Of a DNA stretch of 64,000 nucleotides, positions 1 through 9,016 are shown piece by piece. The translations under genes and the position numbers were made by a program. This DNA comes from Marinomonas algarum (GTDB lineage Bacteria > Pseudomonadota > Gammaproteobacteria > Pseudomonadales > Marinomonadaceae): assembly GCF_020532605.1 (NCBI RefSeq), contig NZ_JAJATW010000004.1, forward strand, positions 124,001 to 188,000, in the 5' to 3' direction. Position 1 is the first letter of the stretch. Every line of letters begins with the position of its first letter. The notes below the pieces were generated by a model. It did not search any database, was not told where the DNA came from, and saw only the letters and a list, made by a program, of their open reading frames with translations.

Positions 1-216
1 GGTTTGTACAGTGTGGCAGGCTACAGTGGGCGGGGTATTGGGCCGGGCACGATTATGGGTAAGGAATTAGCCGAGTGGTTTACCGATCGTCGAGAAGCGC
101 TATCGGTGCCCACCACGGTGTTGCGTAATATCCCAATGCGAGAGTTAAAGCGCTTATTTTACGAAGTAGGGGCACAAACATATCACCTTGGACAACGCTC
201 ACACGCACTGGATTAA
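1..216 (+). CDS. FAD-dependent amine/amino acid oxidoreductase, C-terminal end (partial)
   Basis: The reading frame is already open at base 1, so only the last 71 residues are present. The fragment has the C-terminal signature of DAO-family flavoenzymes of the gamma-glutamylputrescine oxidase/PuuB type: a YSGRGIGPGTIMGKELAEW block, the loop that packs against FAD, followed by an FYEVGAQTYH tail. Such enzymes oxidise an amine or amino acid, releasing an aldehyde or keto acid, ammonia and peroxide. The substrate cannot be told from this piece. A good intrinsic terminator follows about 50 bases after the stop, so it ends its transcript. Confidence 0.75.
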   Translation, partial: GLYSVAGYSGRGIGPGTIMGKELAEWFTDRREALSVPTTVLRNIPMRELKRLFYEVGAQTYHLGQRSHALD

Positions 217-264
217 AAAACGCCATCTTATTGATTTTATTGCCATTAGTGATTGTTCAAAAAG

Positions 265-289
265 ACGCATCTTTAAGGTGCGTTTTTTT
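265..289 (+). terminator. Intrinsic terminator after the oxidoreductase
   Basis: A 7-bp stem (ACGCATC paired with GGTGCGT, one G-U) closes a 5-base loop and is followed by a run of six T. It lies between the oxidoreductase stop and the LysR gene. Confidence 0.75.
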
Positions 290-365
290 GTTTTACGGTT
301 GGGAATTAAGAGAAAGATAAGATACAGTTAGCATCCTCCTGTTTTTATCAATGAGCAAGGTCGCC

Positions 366-1280
366 ATGCGCCGTTACATTCCATCATCAACCGCGTTGAA
401 GTGTTTTGAAGCCTCGGTACGACACTTGAGTTTCACCAAGGCGGCCGAAGAACTGCATTTAACACAAAGTGCGGTGAGTCGTCAGATCCGTAACCTTGAA
501 GCGTTTTTATCCCGTGATCTGTTTATTCGCTTGAACAAACGCTTGGTGCTGACAGGAACGGGAGCCGCTTATTACAAGGAAGTTGTTCCCTTGCTGGATG
601 GTATGGAAAACGCCTGCTTAAAAATGCTTCATCGGGAAGACGAAAAAACCACCCTGACTATTTCGTCGTTGCCGACACTGGCGTCTCACTGGTTGATCCC
701 TTTGCTGGCGGATTTCCAGTTATCCCATCCGCAGTTTCAGATTAAGGTACGTTCTCTGGATGATGCCGCCAAAATCGACCCTGAAAGCATTGATGTCATT
801 TTGCATTACGGTGGGGATCATTGGCCCCGCGCCATTTCTCATCAAATGATGCGTGAAAAAGTCATCGCAGTATGCTCCCCGGACCTTCTAACGCGGATTT
901 TTGGGTCATCGGTGGCAGCATGTCGTGCAGAGGACGTCGTGCAGTTTCCTTTTTTGCATTTGTCATCGCGTATTAATGCTTGGCCAGATTGGATGGTGTC
1001 GCAAGGGTTAGAAAGTGGCTCTTTTGCTGGGGCATCGTTTGCGCATTTTCATATGGTGTTGGAAGCGGCAAAAAACAGCATGGGCATCGCGATTATGCCA
1101 ATCATCCTAGCGCAACGCGGCTTGCAAACCGGTGAGCTGGTAGCACCATTTGGCGAGGCGGTGCCTACGCCCCATGAGTACTTACTGTCTTATCCTGTTG
1201 ATAAAGCAGACCTCGAACAGGTGGTGGTCTTCCGTGATTGGCTATTGGCGAAACTGGCCGTTGACGACCTGACGCATTAA
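366..1280 (+). CDS. LysR-family transcriptional regulator, GcvA-like
   Basis: DNA-binding regulator of about 304 residues with the LysR layout: an N-terminal winged helix-turn-helix (the FTKAAEELHLTQSAVSRQIRNLE region, roughly residues 22-45) and a C-terminal periplasmic-binding-protein-like effector domain. The helix region is of the GcvA/AmpR subgroup type. An ATG at 351 also opens the frame, but ATG 366 is preceded at good spacing by AAGG and gives the usual subgroup opening (MRRYIPSSTALKCFEA). The target is unknown. The upstream oxidoreductase is a possible one, although it points the same way and is separated by a terminator. The gene stands alone. Confidence 0.8.
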   Translation: MRRYIPSSTALKCFEASVRHLSFTKAAEELHLTQSAVSRQIRNLEAFLSRDLFIRLNKRLVLTGTGAAYYKEVVPLLDGMENACLKMLHREDEKTTLTISSLPTLASHWLIPLLADFQLSHPQFQIKVRSLDDAAKIDPESIDVILHYGGDHWPRAISHQMMREKVIAVCSPDLLTRIFGSSVAACRAEDVVQFPFLHLSSRINAWPDWMVSQGLESGSFAGASFAHFHMVLEAAKNSMGIAIMPIILAQRGLQTGELVAPFGEAVPTPHEYLLSYPVDKADLEQVVVFRDWLLAKLAVDDLTH

Positions 1281-1463
1281 AACGTACTTCTTTTACCTGC
1301 TCTCGTTTATTTCTTTAGCCGCTGGTTGCCAGAGAATAACCTGATGACGTCATCCGCTATTAATCTTATTTATGCTTCTGATCCTTTTTGTTATCGGTAA
1401 CAAACCGACTTGCCTGTGATAGTATCAAGCCATAAATACGATCAATTCACAGGACAAGTTAAG

Positions 1464-2993
1464 ATGAATAAAAAGACCACCGCCCTTTTTATCCTTGATG
1501 GATGGGGATACAGCGAAACATCAAAATCCAATGCGATCACAGCTGCCAATACCCCTAATTGGGATGCACTGTGGGAAAACCACCCTCATACTTTGATTAA
1601 AACATCAGGTTTAGCGGTGGGTTTACCAGAAGGGCAAATGGGTAACTCCGAAGTCGGTCATATGAATTTAGGCGCTGGGCGCGTGGTGTACCAAAACTTT
1701 ACACGTATTGGCAAAGCCATCGATGACGGCAGCTTTTTTGATAATGCTGCACTGGTTAATGCGGTGGACAAAGCGGTCAGTGCGGGTAAGGCGGTACACA
1801 TATTAGGCTTGTTATCCGCGGGCGGAGTGCACAGTCATCATGAACAAATTATGGCCATGTGTGAACTGGCCGTAAAACGCGGAGCGAATGCGGTGTATGT
1901 GCATGGCTTTACCGATGGACGCGACACCCCGCCACGTTCTGCTCACACACCGATTGTTGAGCTAGAAGCCAAATTGGCTGAGCTTGGTGTAGGAAAAGTT
2001 GCGACGTTAACCGGCCGTTATTTTGCTATGGACAGAGACAACCGTTGGGAGCGCGTGCAAACGGCTTACGATGCTATTGTCCAAGGCAAAGGCGTTTTCC
2101 AAGCAAACAGTGCAGAAGAAGCACTGCAAGCAGCTTATGATCGAGATGAAAACGATGAGTTTGTCAAAGCCACGGTGATTGGTGAGGCGGCTCCAGTAGA
2201 AGATGGTGACGCAATTGTGTTTGCAAACTTCCGTCCTGATCGCGCTCGTCAATTAACGCGTGCGTTTACAGAGCCTGAGTTTGACGGCTTTCCTCGTGCT
2301 GTGTTGCCATCCCTGGCGGCTTTTGTCACCTTTACTGAGTTCGCTTCGGATATTAAAGCCGATGTGGCTTTTCCTCCTGTTGCTTTGAGCAATACCTTAG
2401 GCGAAGTTTTGGCGAAGCAAGGTAAAAAGCAACTGCGTATTGCCGAAACAGAGAAGTACGCTCACGTCACTTTCTTTTTTAATGGCGGCGAAGAAGCCTT
2501 GTTTGATGGCGAAGAGCGCGAGTTGATTCCATCTCCTAATGTGGCGACTTACGATTTACAGCCTGAAATGAGTGCGCCAGAAGTGACTGACAAGCTGGTG
2601 GAAGTCATTGAAGCGGGTAAATACGATACGATCATTTGTAACTTCGCGAATGGCGATATGGTCGGGCACAGTGGTGTGTTTGAAGCGGCTGTAAAAGCCG
2701 TTGAAGCGGTCGATGCGTGCTTAGGTCGTATTATTACGGCATTGAATAAAAATGGCGGGCAATGCCTCATTACAGCCGATCATGGCAACGTTGAGCAAAT
2801 GCTGAGCGACGATGGTGCACAACCCTTGACCTCTCATACTATTGGTCCTGTTCCTTTGGTATTGGTGACACCAACCGCTGGTTTGGGCATAAAAGAAGGC
2901 GCCTTGTGTGATTTAGCACCAACAATATTGGCTATGATGGGGCTGGAAAAACCCACAGAAATGACGGGCGCGAGCTTGCTAACGCGAGTGTGA
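1464..2993 (+). CDS. gpmI: 2,3-bisphosphoglycerate-independent phosphoglycerate mutase
   Basis: Interconverts 3- and 2-phosphoglycerate in glycolysis and gluconeogenesis through a phosphoserine intermediate, using two Mn2+ ions. The 509 residues match the family length. Visible signatures are the metal Asp12 in LDGWG, the nucleophile Ser62 in [36 protein letters not shown] and the late metal motif [13 protein letters not shown] at 1410 would extend the frame by 18 residues, but the family begins at [15 protein letters not shown] (ATG 1464). The stop is 7 bases before an EnvC-like gene, the same order as the gpmI-envC-yibQ cluster of enterics, so co-transcription is likely. Confidence 0.97.
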   Translation: MNKKTTALFILDGWGYSETSKSNAITAANTPNWDALWENHPHTLIKTSGLAVGLPEGQMGNSEVGHMNLGAGRVVYQNFTRIGKAIDDGSFFDNAALVNAVDKAVSAGKAVHILGLLSAGGVHSHHEQIMAMCELAVKRGANAVYVHGFTDGRDTPPRSAHTPIVELEAKLAELGVGKVATLTGRYFAMDRDNRWERVQTAYDAIVQGKGVFQANSAEEALQAAYDRDENDEFVKATVIGEAAPVEDGDAIVFANFRPDRARQLTRAFTEPEFDGFPRAVLPSLAAFVTFTEFASDIKADVAFPPVALSNTLGEVLAKQGKKQLRIAETEKYAHVTFFFNGGEEALFDGEERELIPSPNVATYDLQPEMSAPEVTDKLVEVIEAGKYDTIICNFANGDMVGHSGVFEAAVKAVEAVDACLGRIITALNKNGGQCLITADHGNVEQMLSDDGAQPLTSHTIGPVPLVLVTPTAGLGIKEGALCDLAPTILAMMGLEKPTEMTGASLLTRV

Positions 2994-3000
2994 GGCGAAC

Positions 3001-4140
3001 ATGAAGGCATTCGTCCGCAGTCTTTTTCTTTGTCTGACCTTCCTGTCCAGCGTTAGCTGGGCAGCGGGAGAACCACAAACGCCAGAAGAAGCCAAACAGC
3101 AAATTCAGGCGTTACAGCAAGACTTAAAAAAACTTAATAGTTGGTTAAAAGAGCTGAAATCGGAGCGTTCCGGTGTGGAAAAACAGCTTGAAAGCAAAGA
3201 AAAAGACATTCAAGAGTTGCTCAAAAGCATTCAGTCTATTCAAGACAGTTTAAAAAAAGGTGAGCAGCAACTGGGGGAGTTAAGAGTTCAGCAAGGCTCC
3301 TTACAACTCAGTATTCAGCAACAAAACGAACAAATAGCCGCCCAATTAAGGGCGGTTTATCGTTCTGGCAACGAAGAAAGCATCAAGTTGCTGTTAAACG
3401 GCAATCATGCCGAGGAAGCCGAACGCCTCGTGCAATACAACCGTTATGTTTCCAATGCACGCCAATCTTTGATTAATGGGTTTATCATTGAAGTCAGTGA
3501 TTTAAATCTAGTGGAAAAAAGCATTCGTAGTCATCGGGCACAACAAGCCCAAGAAGCCGCAGAATTAAAAGCAGAGCAAAAGCGTTTAGTTAATCAACAA
3601 GCGGATCGTCGTACGCTCTTGGCTAAGTTGGACGCTGATCTGACTCAAGGCGACAAGCGTGCTAAACAAATTCGACAAGACCAGTCTAACCTACAAAGTA
3701 TGCTCAAACAGTTGGAAGAAGCACTCGCTGATATCCAGTTGCCCGATCAAGATGTGCCATTCTCTTCTCAACGCGGTAAATTAGTACGTCCTCTAAATCG
3801 ACTCACAGAGCTGTCTTCTAATGGCAGTGTGAATTTAGGTGGGGTGGCGTTGAAAGCGGAAGAAGGGGAGCCAGTTCGTGCGATTTTTTCCGGTCGAGTC
3901 GTATTTTCTGATTGGATGCGCGGGTTTGGTTTCTTACTTATTCTAGATCATGGTGACGGATACATGTCATTATACGGCTATAATCAAAGCTTATTGAAAG
4001 ACGTTGGTGAGTGGGTTGGGGCGAGTGATACCATCGCCATGGCTGGCAGCACAGGAGGTCGGGCAGACTCTGCGCTTTTCTTTGCGATTCGGCACAACGG
4101 TGCGCCGTTAAAGCCCCTTGCTTGGGTTAATGCAGGTTAA
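3001..4140 (+). CDS. envC: EnvC-type murein hydrolase activator
   Basis: Periplasmic activator of septal peptidoglycan amidases (AmiA/AmiB in E. coli). Residues 1-22 form a signal peptide ending ...SWAA. A long coiled coil rich in Gln, Glu and Lys follows (about 25-255). The C-terminal LytM/M23 fold (about 270-375) contains GRVVFSDWMRGFGFLLILDHGDG and MSLYGYNQSLL, typical of EnvC. The zinc ligands of active M23 peptidases are absent (GVALKAEEGEPV where an H-x3-D would lie, FAIRH where HxH would lie), so it should activate amidases rather than cut peptidoglycan. It sits between gpmI and ctpA in one orientation. Confidence 0.9.
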   Translation: MKAFVRSLFLCLTFLSSVSWAAGEPQTPEEAKQQIQALQQDLKKLNSWLKELKSERSGVEKQLESKEKDIQELLKSIQSIQDSLKKGEQQLGELRVQQGSLQLSIQQQNEQIAAQLRAVYRSGNEESIKLLLNGNHAEEAERLVQYNRYVSNARQSLINGFIIEVSDLNLVEKSIRSHRAQQAQEAAELKAEQKRLVNQQADRRTLLAKLDADLTQGDKRAKQIRQDQSNLQSMLKQLEEALADIQLPDQDVPFSSQRGKLVRPLNRLTELSSNGSVNLGGVALKAEEGEPVRAIFSGRVVFSDWMRGFGFLLILDHGDGYMSLYGYNQSLLKDVGEWVGASDTIAMAGSTGGRADSALFFAIRHNGAPLKPLAWVNAG

Positions 4141-4200
4141 CGCTTTGCTCAGTAAGACGTACCCGCTGTCCAAAGGGTCATTCAAACGGCAACTCAAATA

Positions 4201-5502
4201 ATGATAAAGACTATGGTGACTCCTATTTTGCGTCAAAAAATTCCCTTTCTATGTACTTTTCTGTGCGCAACCTTGTGTTTGCCTACGGTGTCCTTGGCCG
4301 AATCAAGCCCGTCAACGCATTTGCCAACGACGGAAATTCAATCTTTTGTGGAAACGTTTGAAACCATTCGAGAAGGCTACGTGGAAGTCATGTCTGATCA
4401 AGACATTTTGCACAAAGCTCTAAAAGGTATGGTGTCAGGGCTTGATCCGCATTCTGAATATTTTACTAAGAGTGAGTTGGTGGACTTTAATGAGCTGACA
4501 TCAGGCAACTACGCAGGCATTGGCGTGGAAGTGGAAATAAAAGATAAGCGTTTGACCATAGTGACGCCGATTGATGGCACACCGGCTGCTCAAGCAGGAA
4601 TATTGCCAGGCGATGTGATTGTTAAAATTGACAGCACATTGACCACAGACTTAGGCATGCAAGACATTGTGACTCTTATGCGAGGCGAGGTGGGAACCCT
4701 CATTTCGCTGGATATTGAGCGCGATGGTGAGGTAAAGCATTACGAGCTGACACGAAGCCTAGTCGAAGATGACAGTGTGACGTCAAAGTGGTTAGAAGAC
4801 AGTATCGCCTATTTTCGTATCAGTCAGTTCCAGAGCGACAGCGACAAAGAATTCTACAGCGCGATTGATGCTTTTAAACAGGAAAAAGCGATTAAGGGCG
4901 TGGTGCTCGATCTAAGAAACAACCCAGGTGGTGTCTTGCAAAGTGCGGTAGGTGTTGTCGATGCCTTTATTAGTAAAGGGCGAATTGTTTACACCGATGG
5001 CCGTCATGAAATATCGAAGAGTCAATTTAACGCCACCAAGACCACCACACGATTGTCAGGTCTGCCTGTGGTGGTGTTAGTCAATGAAGGCTCAGCGTCG
5101 GCATCAGAAATCGTCGCAGGGGCACTGCAAGACCACCAAAAAGCGGTCATCATGGGCACAGAGACGTTTGGTAAAGGTTCTGTACAAACTGTGGTTCCTT
5201 TGTCGAATGGGGATGCGGTGAAACTCACAACCGCTTTATACTACACGCCGAATGGACGCTCTATTCAAGCGCAGGGTGTGACACCGGATCTTGTGGTTCC
5301 TCAAGCCAATTTGACTTTTAAAAAGGGACAGTTTTTTGTCAAAGAAGCGGAGTTAAAGGGCCATCTTGGTAATGGAACTGGTGGTAAAGAGCGCACCAGT
5401 GTGGATGTGGCGTCGGACATCAGTGAGTTGGCAAAAACGGATTTCCAACTTTTTCAGGCGGTGACTATTTTGAAAACTTTGCCTAAGTTGATGCCAAAAT
5501 AG
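4201..5502 (+). CDS. ctpA: S41 carboxyl-terminal processing protease (CtpA type)
   Basis: Periplasmic serine protease that trims or degrades proteins from their C-terminus. It has 433 residues. A hydrophobic signal segment lies at about 15-33 (ends VSLAES), a PDZ domain at about 95-180 (NYAGIGVEVEIKDKRLTIV), and the S41 catalytic core carries GSASASE (297-303, catalytic serine) and the general-base lysine in FGKGSVQ (Lys325). In Pseudomonas the equivalent protease degrades peptidoglycan hydrolases, which suits its position behind an amidase activator. The 60-base gap after envC holds no obvious terminator. Confidence 0.93.
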   Translation: MIKTMVTPILRQKIPFLCTFLCATLCLPTVSLAESSPSTHLPTTEIQSFVETFETIREGYVEVMSDQDILHKALKGMVSGLDPHSEYFTKSELVDFNELTSGNYAGIGVEVEIKDKRLTIVTPIDGTPAAQAGILPGDVIVKIDSTLTTDLGMQDIVTLMRGEVGTLISLDIERDGEVKHYELTRSLVEDDSVTSKWLEDSIAYFRISQFQSDSDKEFYSAIDAFKQEKAIKGVVLDLRNNPGGVLQSAVGVVDAFISKGRIVYTDGRHEISKSQFNATKTTTRLSGLPVVVLVNEGSASASEIVAGALQDHQKAVIMGTETFGKGSVQTVVPLSNGDAVKLTTALYYTPNGRSIQAQGVTPDLVVPQANLTFKKGQFFVKEAELKGHLGNGTGGKERTSVDVASDISELAKTDFQLFQAVTILKTLPKLMPK

Positions 5503-5521
5503 CCTTTTTATTGATCTCAGT

Positions 5522-6598
5522 ATGTTTGGTAACAGTTTGTATTTAAAAGCAGTGTTATGGGGTATTTGTGGTGCTCTCATGAGTGTGAGTGGTGCCTATG
5601 GGACGGAATCTCATCCGTCTGAAGCGTCGCCAGTGTTGCATAAAATGGCTTCGATGGGGCAAGAAGCAGAGCAGGCTCACTCACGTTTTATTGATGAGCT
5701 GACACAATTATCCAGTAAGACAGCTTCTTCAGAAGAAAACGTGCTATTACCAAAGCAGCTTGGCCCGGTACTTCCCCCTATTTTACCTTTGCCCAATTTA
5801 GTGGTGCCATTGTTACCTTATCCGCCGAAGGAAGAGGATAAGGTTTCCCGTAAGGCAAATCCGGTTGCTCCTTCCGTTCCCGATGACATTCTAGCGGTTG
5901 ATGTGCACCCAAAACAGCCTCGAATCGCCATCTTGATCGATGATCTAGGTTACAACCGACAGGGCATGACGTCTTCATTAGACTTACCGACAGAAGTTGC
6001 CTTGGCTATTTTGCCCAGTACACCTTTTGCGCAAAAAACCGCTCAAACTGCTCAACAGCAGCGACGAGTAACCCTATTACATGCGCCTATGGAAAATCTA
6101 CGAGGACTAAAATTAGGGCCAGGTGGCTTGTATGCCAACATGACAGAAGAAGAGCTTAAGGCAACACTGAAAAATGACCTCGACAGCCTGCCAGGCATTC
6201 AGGGGGTTAATAACCACATGGGGAGTCTGTTGACCACCAAAGCGAATTCTATGGCTTGGGTTATGCAAACTCTACAGGGGCGCTCACTTTTCTTTATTGA
6301 TAGCCTCACCAACGCCAAAAGTGTCGCAAAACAGACAGCGCAGGACTACGGTTTGGATACCGTCAGTCGTGATGTTTTTTTAGATAACATACGCACCGAA
6401 AAGGCGATTGATCATCAGTTTTCACGTCTGATTACCTTGGCTAAGCGCCATGGTAGTGCAATGGCCATTGGGCACCCTTATCCTGAAACGACGGCCTATC
6501 TTAAAAAACGTCTGGCGAATTTAGAGGACGACGGCGTTCAGTTAGTGCCACTTTCAGATTTATTGATATCGTCACCAACAAAAAAACTTTCTCCATAG
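5522..6598 (+). CDS. Divergent polysaccharide deacetylase family protein (YibQ-like)
   Basis: Secreted protein of 358 residues with an N-terminal signal-like segment, a low-complexity Pro-rich linker (about 75-120) and the DUF610/divergent polysaccharide deacetylase domain beginning at RIAILIDDLGYN (about 138-350). Typical blocks are LHAPMEN, NNHMGS, FFIDSLT and AIGHPYPET. The fold resembles NodB deacetylases but the enzymatic activity of this family is not established. It begins 19 bases after ctpA and closes the cluster; enteric yibQ likewise follows envC. No U-tailed hairpin was found after the stop. Confidence 0.85.
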   Translation: MFGNSLYLKAVLWGICGALMSVSGAYGTESHPSEASPVLHKMASMGQEAEQAHSRFIDELTQLSSKTASSEENVLLPKQLGPVLPPILPLPNLVVPLLPYPPKEEDKVSRKANPVAPSVPDDILAVDVHPKQPRIAILIDDLGYNRQGMTSSLDLPTEVALAILPSTPFAQKTAQTAQQQRRVTLLHAPMENLRGLKLGPGGLYANMTEEELKATLKNDLDSLPGIQGVNNHMGSLLTTKANSMAWVMQTLQGRSLFFIDSLTNAKSVAKQTAQDYGLDTVSRDVFLDNIRTEKAIDHQFSRLITLAKRHGSAMAIGHPYPETTAYLKKRLANLEDDGVQLVPLSDLLISSPTKKLSP

Positions 6599-6719
6599 AT
6601 CAACGTTTTCCTGCACTTTTCTGTTGGTTTATTCATGCTTTTTTTAAGTTGAATGCGTTGTCTGGCGTATTTTTGACGAATAAGTTCGTTCCTTGTCCTG
6701 CCCATTTATTTCCATTATT

Positions 6720-6778
6720 TGCACCGCTATTGACCAATATTTTTGTAAAGACTAGTGTGTAAATCCATTGAGGTGCAC
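6720..6778 (+). promoter_or_regulatory. Possible NtrC half-sites upstream of the liv operon
   Basis: TGCACC at 6720-6725 (with a poor partner arm TGACCA) and GGTGCAC at 6772-6778 resemble half-sites of the NtrC consensus TGCAC-N7-GTGCA. They lie about 65-120 bases upstream of the sigma-54 promoter, a usual enhancer distance. Neither is a full dyad, so the call is tentative. The rest of the 303-base gap (6599-6901) is AT-rich with no gene. Confidence 0.35.
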
Positions 6779-6840
6779 ATTTTTTGAATAATTACCTCAT
6801 AGTTTTCATAAAGTATACTTTTTTAAAGGGTTTTATTTTA

Positions 6841-6856
6841 TGGAACGCTTCTTGCT
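6841..6856 (+). promoter_or_regulatory. Sigma-54 promoter of the liv operon
   Basis: TGGAACGCTTCTTGCT matches the -24/-12 consensus TGGCACG-N4-TTGCA/T with one core mismatch and has the exact GG-N10-GC spacing. Transcription would start near 6867, about 35 bases before livJ. It implies nitrogen-controlled expression through RpoN and an enhancer-binding protein, presumably the NtrC encoded at 13236-14675. Confidence 0.8.
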
Positions 6857-6901
6857 TTTGAATAATAACGATAAAACACAAAACGAGTAGAGGCTTTTCT
6901 T

Positions 6902-8014
6902 ATGTCAAACATGGTTATTAGAAAAACGTTCATTTCTCTTGCGGTAGCTGGAGCGGTCACAATGGCTCAGGCAGAAGTCGTGATTGGGGTCGCAGGTCCA
7001 CATACGGGCGCTTATGCCGCTTTTGGTGAGCAAATGTGGAAAGGGGCTGAAAAAGCCGCTGCGGATCTGAATGCCGCTGGTGGTATTAATGGGGAAATGA
7101 TTAAACTAGTAAAAGCCGATGATGCTTGTGAACCCAAACAGGCTGTGTCCATTGCCAACCGTCTTGTCGATTCCGATGGCGCATTGGCTGTTGTGGGACA
7201 TTTCTGCTCTTCCTCCTCTATTCCCGCTTCTCGTATTTATGAAGAGGGTGGCGTTCTGATGGTGACCCCAGCATCAACCAACCCTGCTTTGACAGAACAA
7301 GGATTGCCGAATGTTTTTCGTATTTGTGGTCGAGACGACCAGCAAGGTGATGTTGCAGCAAGCTACATTGTTGATGAATTAAACGCTAAGCGTGTTGCTG
7401 TGCTTCATGACAAAGATACCTATGGCAAAGGGTTGGCTGACGCAATGAAAGCAACATTGAATGCGTATGGCGTAAAAGAAGTTTTGTATGAAGGTCTGAC
7501 CCGTGGTGAAAAAGACTTCAATGCCGTGGTCACTAAAATCCGTTCTGTCGACGCGGATGTTGTGTACTTTGGTGGCTTGCATTCAGAAGCCGGCCCATTG
7601 GTTCGTCAGCTTCGTGAACAAGGGTCAAAAGCACTGTTTATTTCGGGTGACGGTATCGTATCAGATGAATTTGTCTCTGTAGCCGGTTCGCCAGCCTACG
7701 TTGAAGGCGTCATGATGACCTTTGGTGCGCCACCATCGTCTTACCCTTCTGGTAAAAAAGTGATCAGTGAATTCCGTGCGTCAGGTTATGAACCCGAAGG
7801 CTATACGCTCTATTCTTATACGGCCATGCAGATTGTTGCGGAGGCCCTGTCTAAAAATGATCTAGACCCAATGGCGGGTGCAGAGTGGCTGCAAAGTAAC
7901 TCTATTAACACCGTGATGGGTAAAAAAGACTTCGATGAAAAAGGCGATTTAACCGTGTCTGACTACGTCATGTATGAGTGGGACGATAAAGGCAAATATC
8001 ACCAAATAAACTAA
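6902..8014 (+). CDS. livJ: Branched-chain amino acid ABC transporter, periplasmic binding protein
   Basis: Captures branched-chain or related amino acids in the periplasm and delivers them to LivHM. It has 370 residues: a signal peptide (about 1-24, ends TMAQA), then a type I periplasmic binding fold opening EVVIGVAGPHTGAYAAFGEQM. Two cysteines at positions conserved in LivJ/BraC (ADDACEPKQA and GHFCSSSS) could form the usual disulfide. AGAGG precedes ATG 6902 by eight bases. It is first in livJHMGF, and a strong hairpin follows its stop, so it is probably made in excess over the membrane parts. Exact substrate preference is not readable. Confidence 0.93.
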   Translation: MSNMVIRKTFISLAVAGAVTMAQAEVVIGVAGPHTGAYAAFGEQMWKGAEKAAADLNAAGGINGEMIKLVKADDACEPKQAVSIANRLVDSDGALAVVGHFCSSSSIPASRIYEEGGVLMVTPASTNPALTEQGLPNVFRICGRDDQQGDVAASYIVDELNAKRVAVLHDKDTYGKGLADAMKATLNAYGVKEVLYEGLTRGEKDFNAVVTKIRSVDADVVYFGGLHSEAGPLVRQLREQGSKALFISGDGIVSDEFVSVAGSPAYVEGVMMTFGAPPSSYPSGKKVISEFRASGYEPEGYTLYSYTAMQIVAEALSKNDLDPMAGAEWLQSNSINTVMGKKDFDEKGDLTVSDYVMYEWDDKGKYHQIN

Positions 8015-8033
8015 TGTCCATTTAGTTTGATAC

Positions 8034-8070
8034 ACGCGCTTATCGAAACGGTTTGATAAGCGCGTTTTTT
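8034..8070 (+). terminator. Strong hairpin with T-tract between livJ and livH
   Basis: A perfect 11-bp stem (ACGCGCTTATC with GATAAGCGCGT) around a 10-base loop is followed by T6. It would stop much of the transcription leaving livJ and let a fraction continue into livHMGF. Confidence 0.85.
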
Positions 8071-8104
8071 CCTTAAAAATCAAAAAACTCCCTCGAGGTC
8101 TACA

Positions 8105-9016
8105 ATGGATATCGTTCTCCAGCAGTTGGTAAACGGTCTTACCCTGGGTTCTGTTTATGGACTCATTGCGATCGGCTATACCATGGTATACGGCATTATT
8201 GGCATGATTAACTTTGCCCATGGCGATGTTTACATGGTATCCGCTTACATTACCGCCATCGCCATCGCTCTATTAACATTCTTTGGTATTGAATCTTTTC
8301 CTATTATCATCATCGGCACGCTTTTTCTCACTGTGGCAGTGACTGGCGCTTACGGTTGGGTGATTGAGCGTATTGCTTACCGACCTCTACGGAATTCTAG
8401 TCGTTTGTCTGTATTGATCTCAGCGATTGGTATGTCTCTTATCTTACAAAACTATGTGCAACTTAGTCAGGGTGCGAACCAACAGGGCGTGCCTACTTTA
8501 CTGACTGGTGCAATTCGTTTTTCCGTAGGTGATGGCTTTGTGCAAATCACCTATATGAAGCTAATGATTCTTCTGATTTCTTTATTGGGTATGGGCATCC
8601 TGACCTATGTGATTCAGAAAACAAAGCTAGGCCGTATGTGTCGTGCCACACAGCAAGACAGAAAAATGGCGTCTATTTTAGGCATCGATACGGATAAAGT
8701 GATTTCGACGGTCTTTGTGATTGGTGCCATGATGGCGGCACTAGCAGGTGTGCTGATTACCTTGGACTACGGTGCGTTTGATTTTTATGTCGGCTTCATT
8801 ATCGGTATAAAAGCGTTCACGGCCGCAGTATTGGGTGGTATAGGTTCTTTGCCTGGGGCTATGTTGGGTGGTTTGATTCTAGGCTTGTCTGAGGCCTTAT
8901 TTGCAGGGCTTATCAGTTCCGATTACAAAGATGTCTTCTCCTTCTCTTTATTGGTACTCATTTTGATTATTCGTCCTAGTGGTCTTCTTGGCAAACCTGA
9001 AGTGGAGAAAGTATAA
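8105..9016 (+). CDS. livH: Branched-chain amino acid ABC transporter permease LivH
   Basis: Inner-membrane subunit of 303 residues that forms the translocation path together with LivM. The opening QLVNGLTLGSVYGLIAIGYTMVYGIIGMINFAHGD is diagnostic of LivH/BraD. It has about eight hydrophobic segments and the cytoplasmic coupling region around FTAAVLGGIGSLPGAMLGG that contacts the ATPases. GAGG lies before ATG 8105. The stop abuts the livM start with no spacer, so the two are translationally coupled. Confidence 0.95.
   Translation: MDIVLQQLVNGLTLGSVYGLIAIGYTMVYGIIGMINFAHGDVYMVSAYITAIAIALLTFFGIESFPIIIIGTLFLTVAVTGAYGWVIERIAYRPLRNSSRLSVLISAIGMSLILQNYVQLSQGANQQGVPTLLTGAIRFSVGDGFVQITYMKLMILLISLLGMGILTYVIQKTKLGRMCRATQQDRKMASILGIDTDKVISTVFVIGAMMAALAGVLITLDYGAFDFYVGFIIGIKAFTAAVLGGIGSLPGAMLGGLILGLSEALFAGLISSDYKDVFSFSLLVLILIIRPSGLLGKPEVEKV

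Noticed and set aside
1410-1463. TTG-initiated N-terminal extension of gpmI
   Set aside because: The added 18 residues have no family similarity; ATG 1464 gives the canonical [15 protein letters not shown] start.
3780-4140. EnvC-like gene as an active M23 endopeptidase
   Set aside because: The H-x3-D and HxH zinc ligands are missing, as in EnvC activators.
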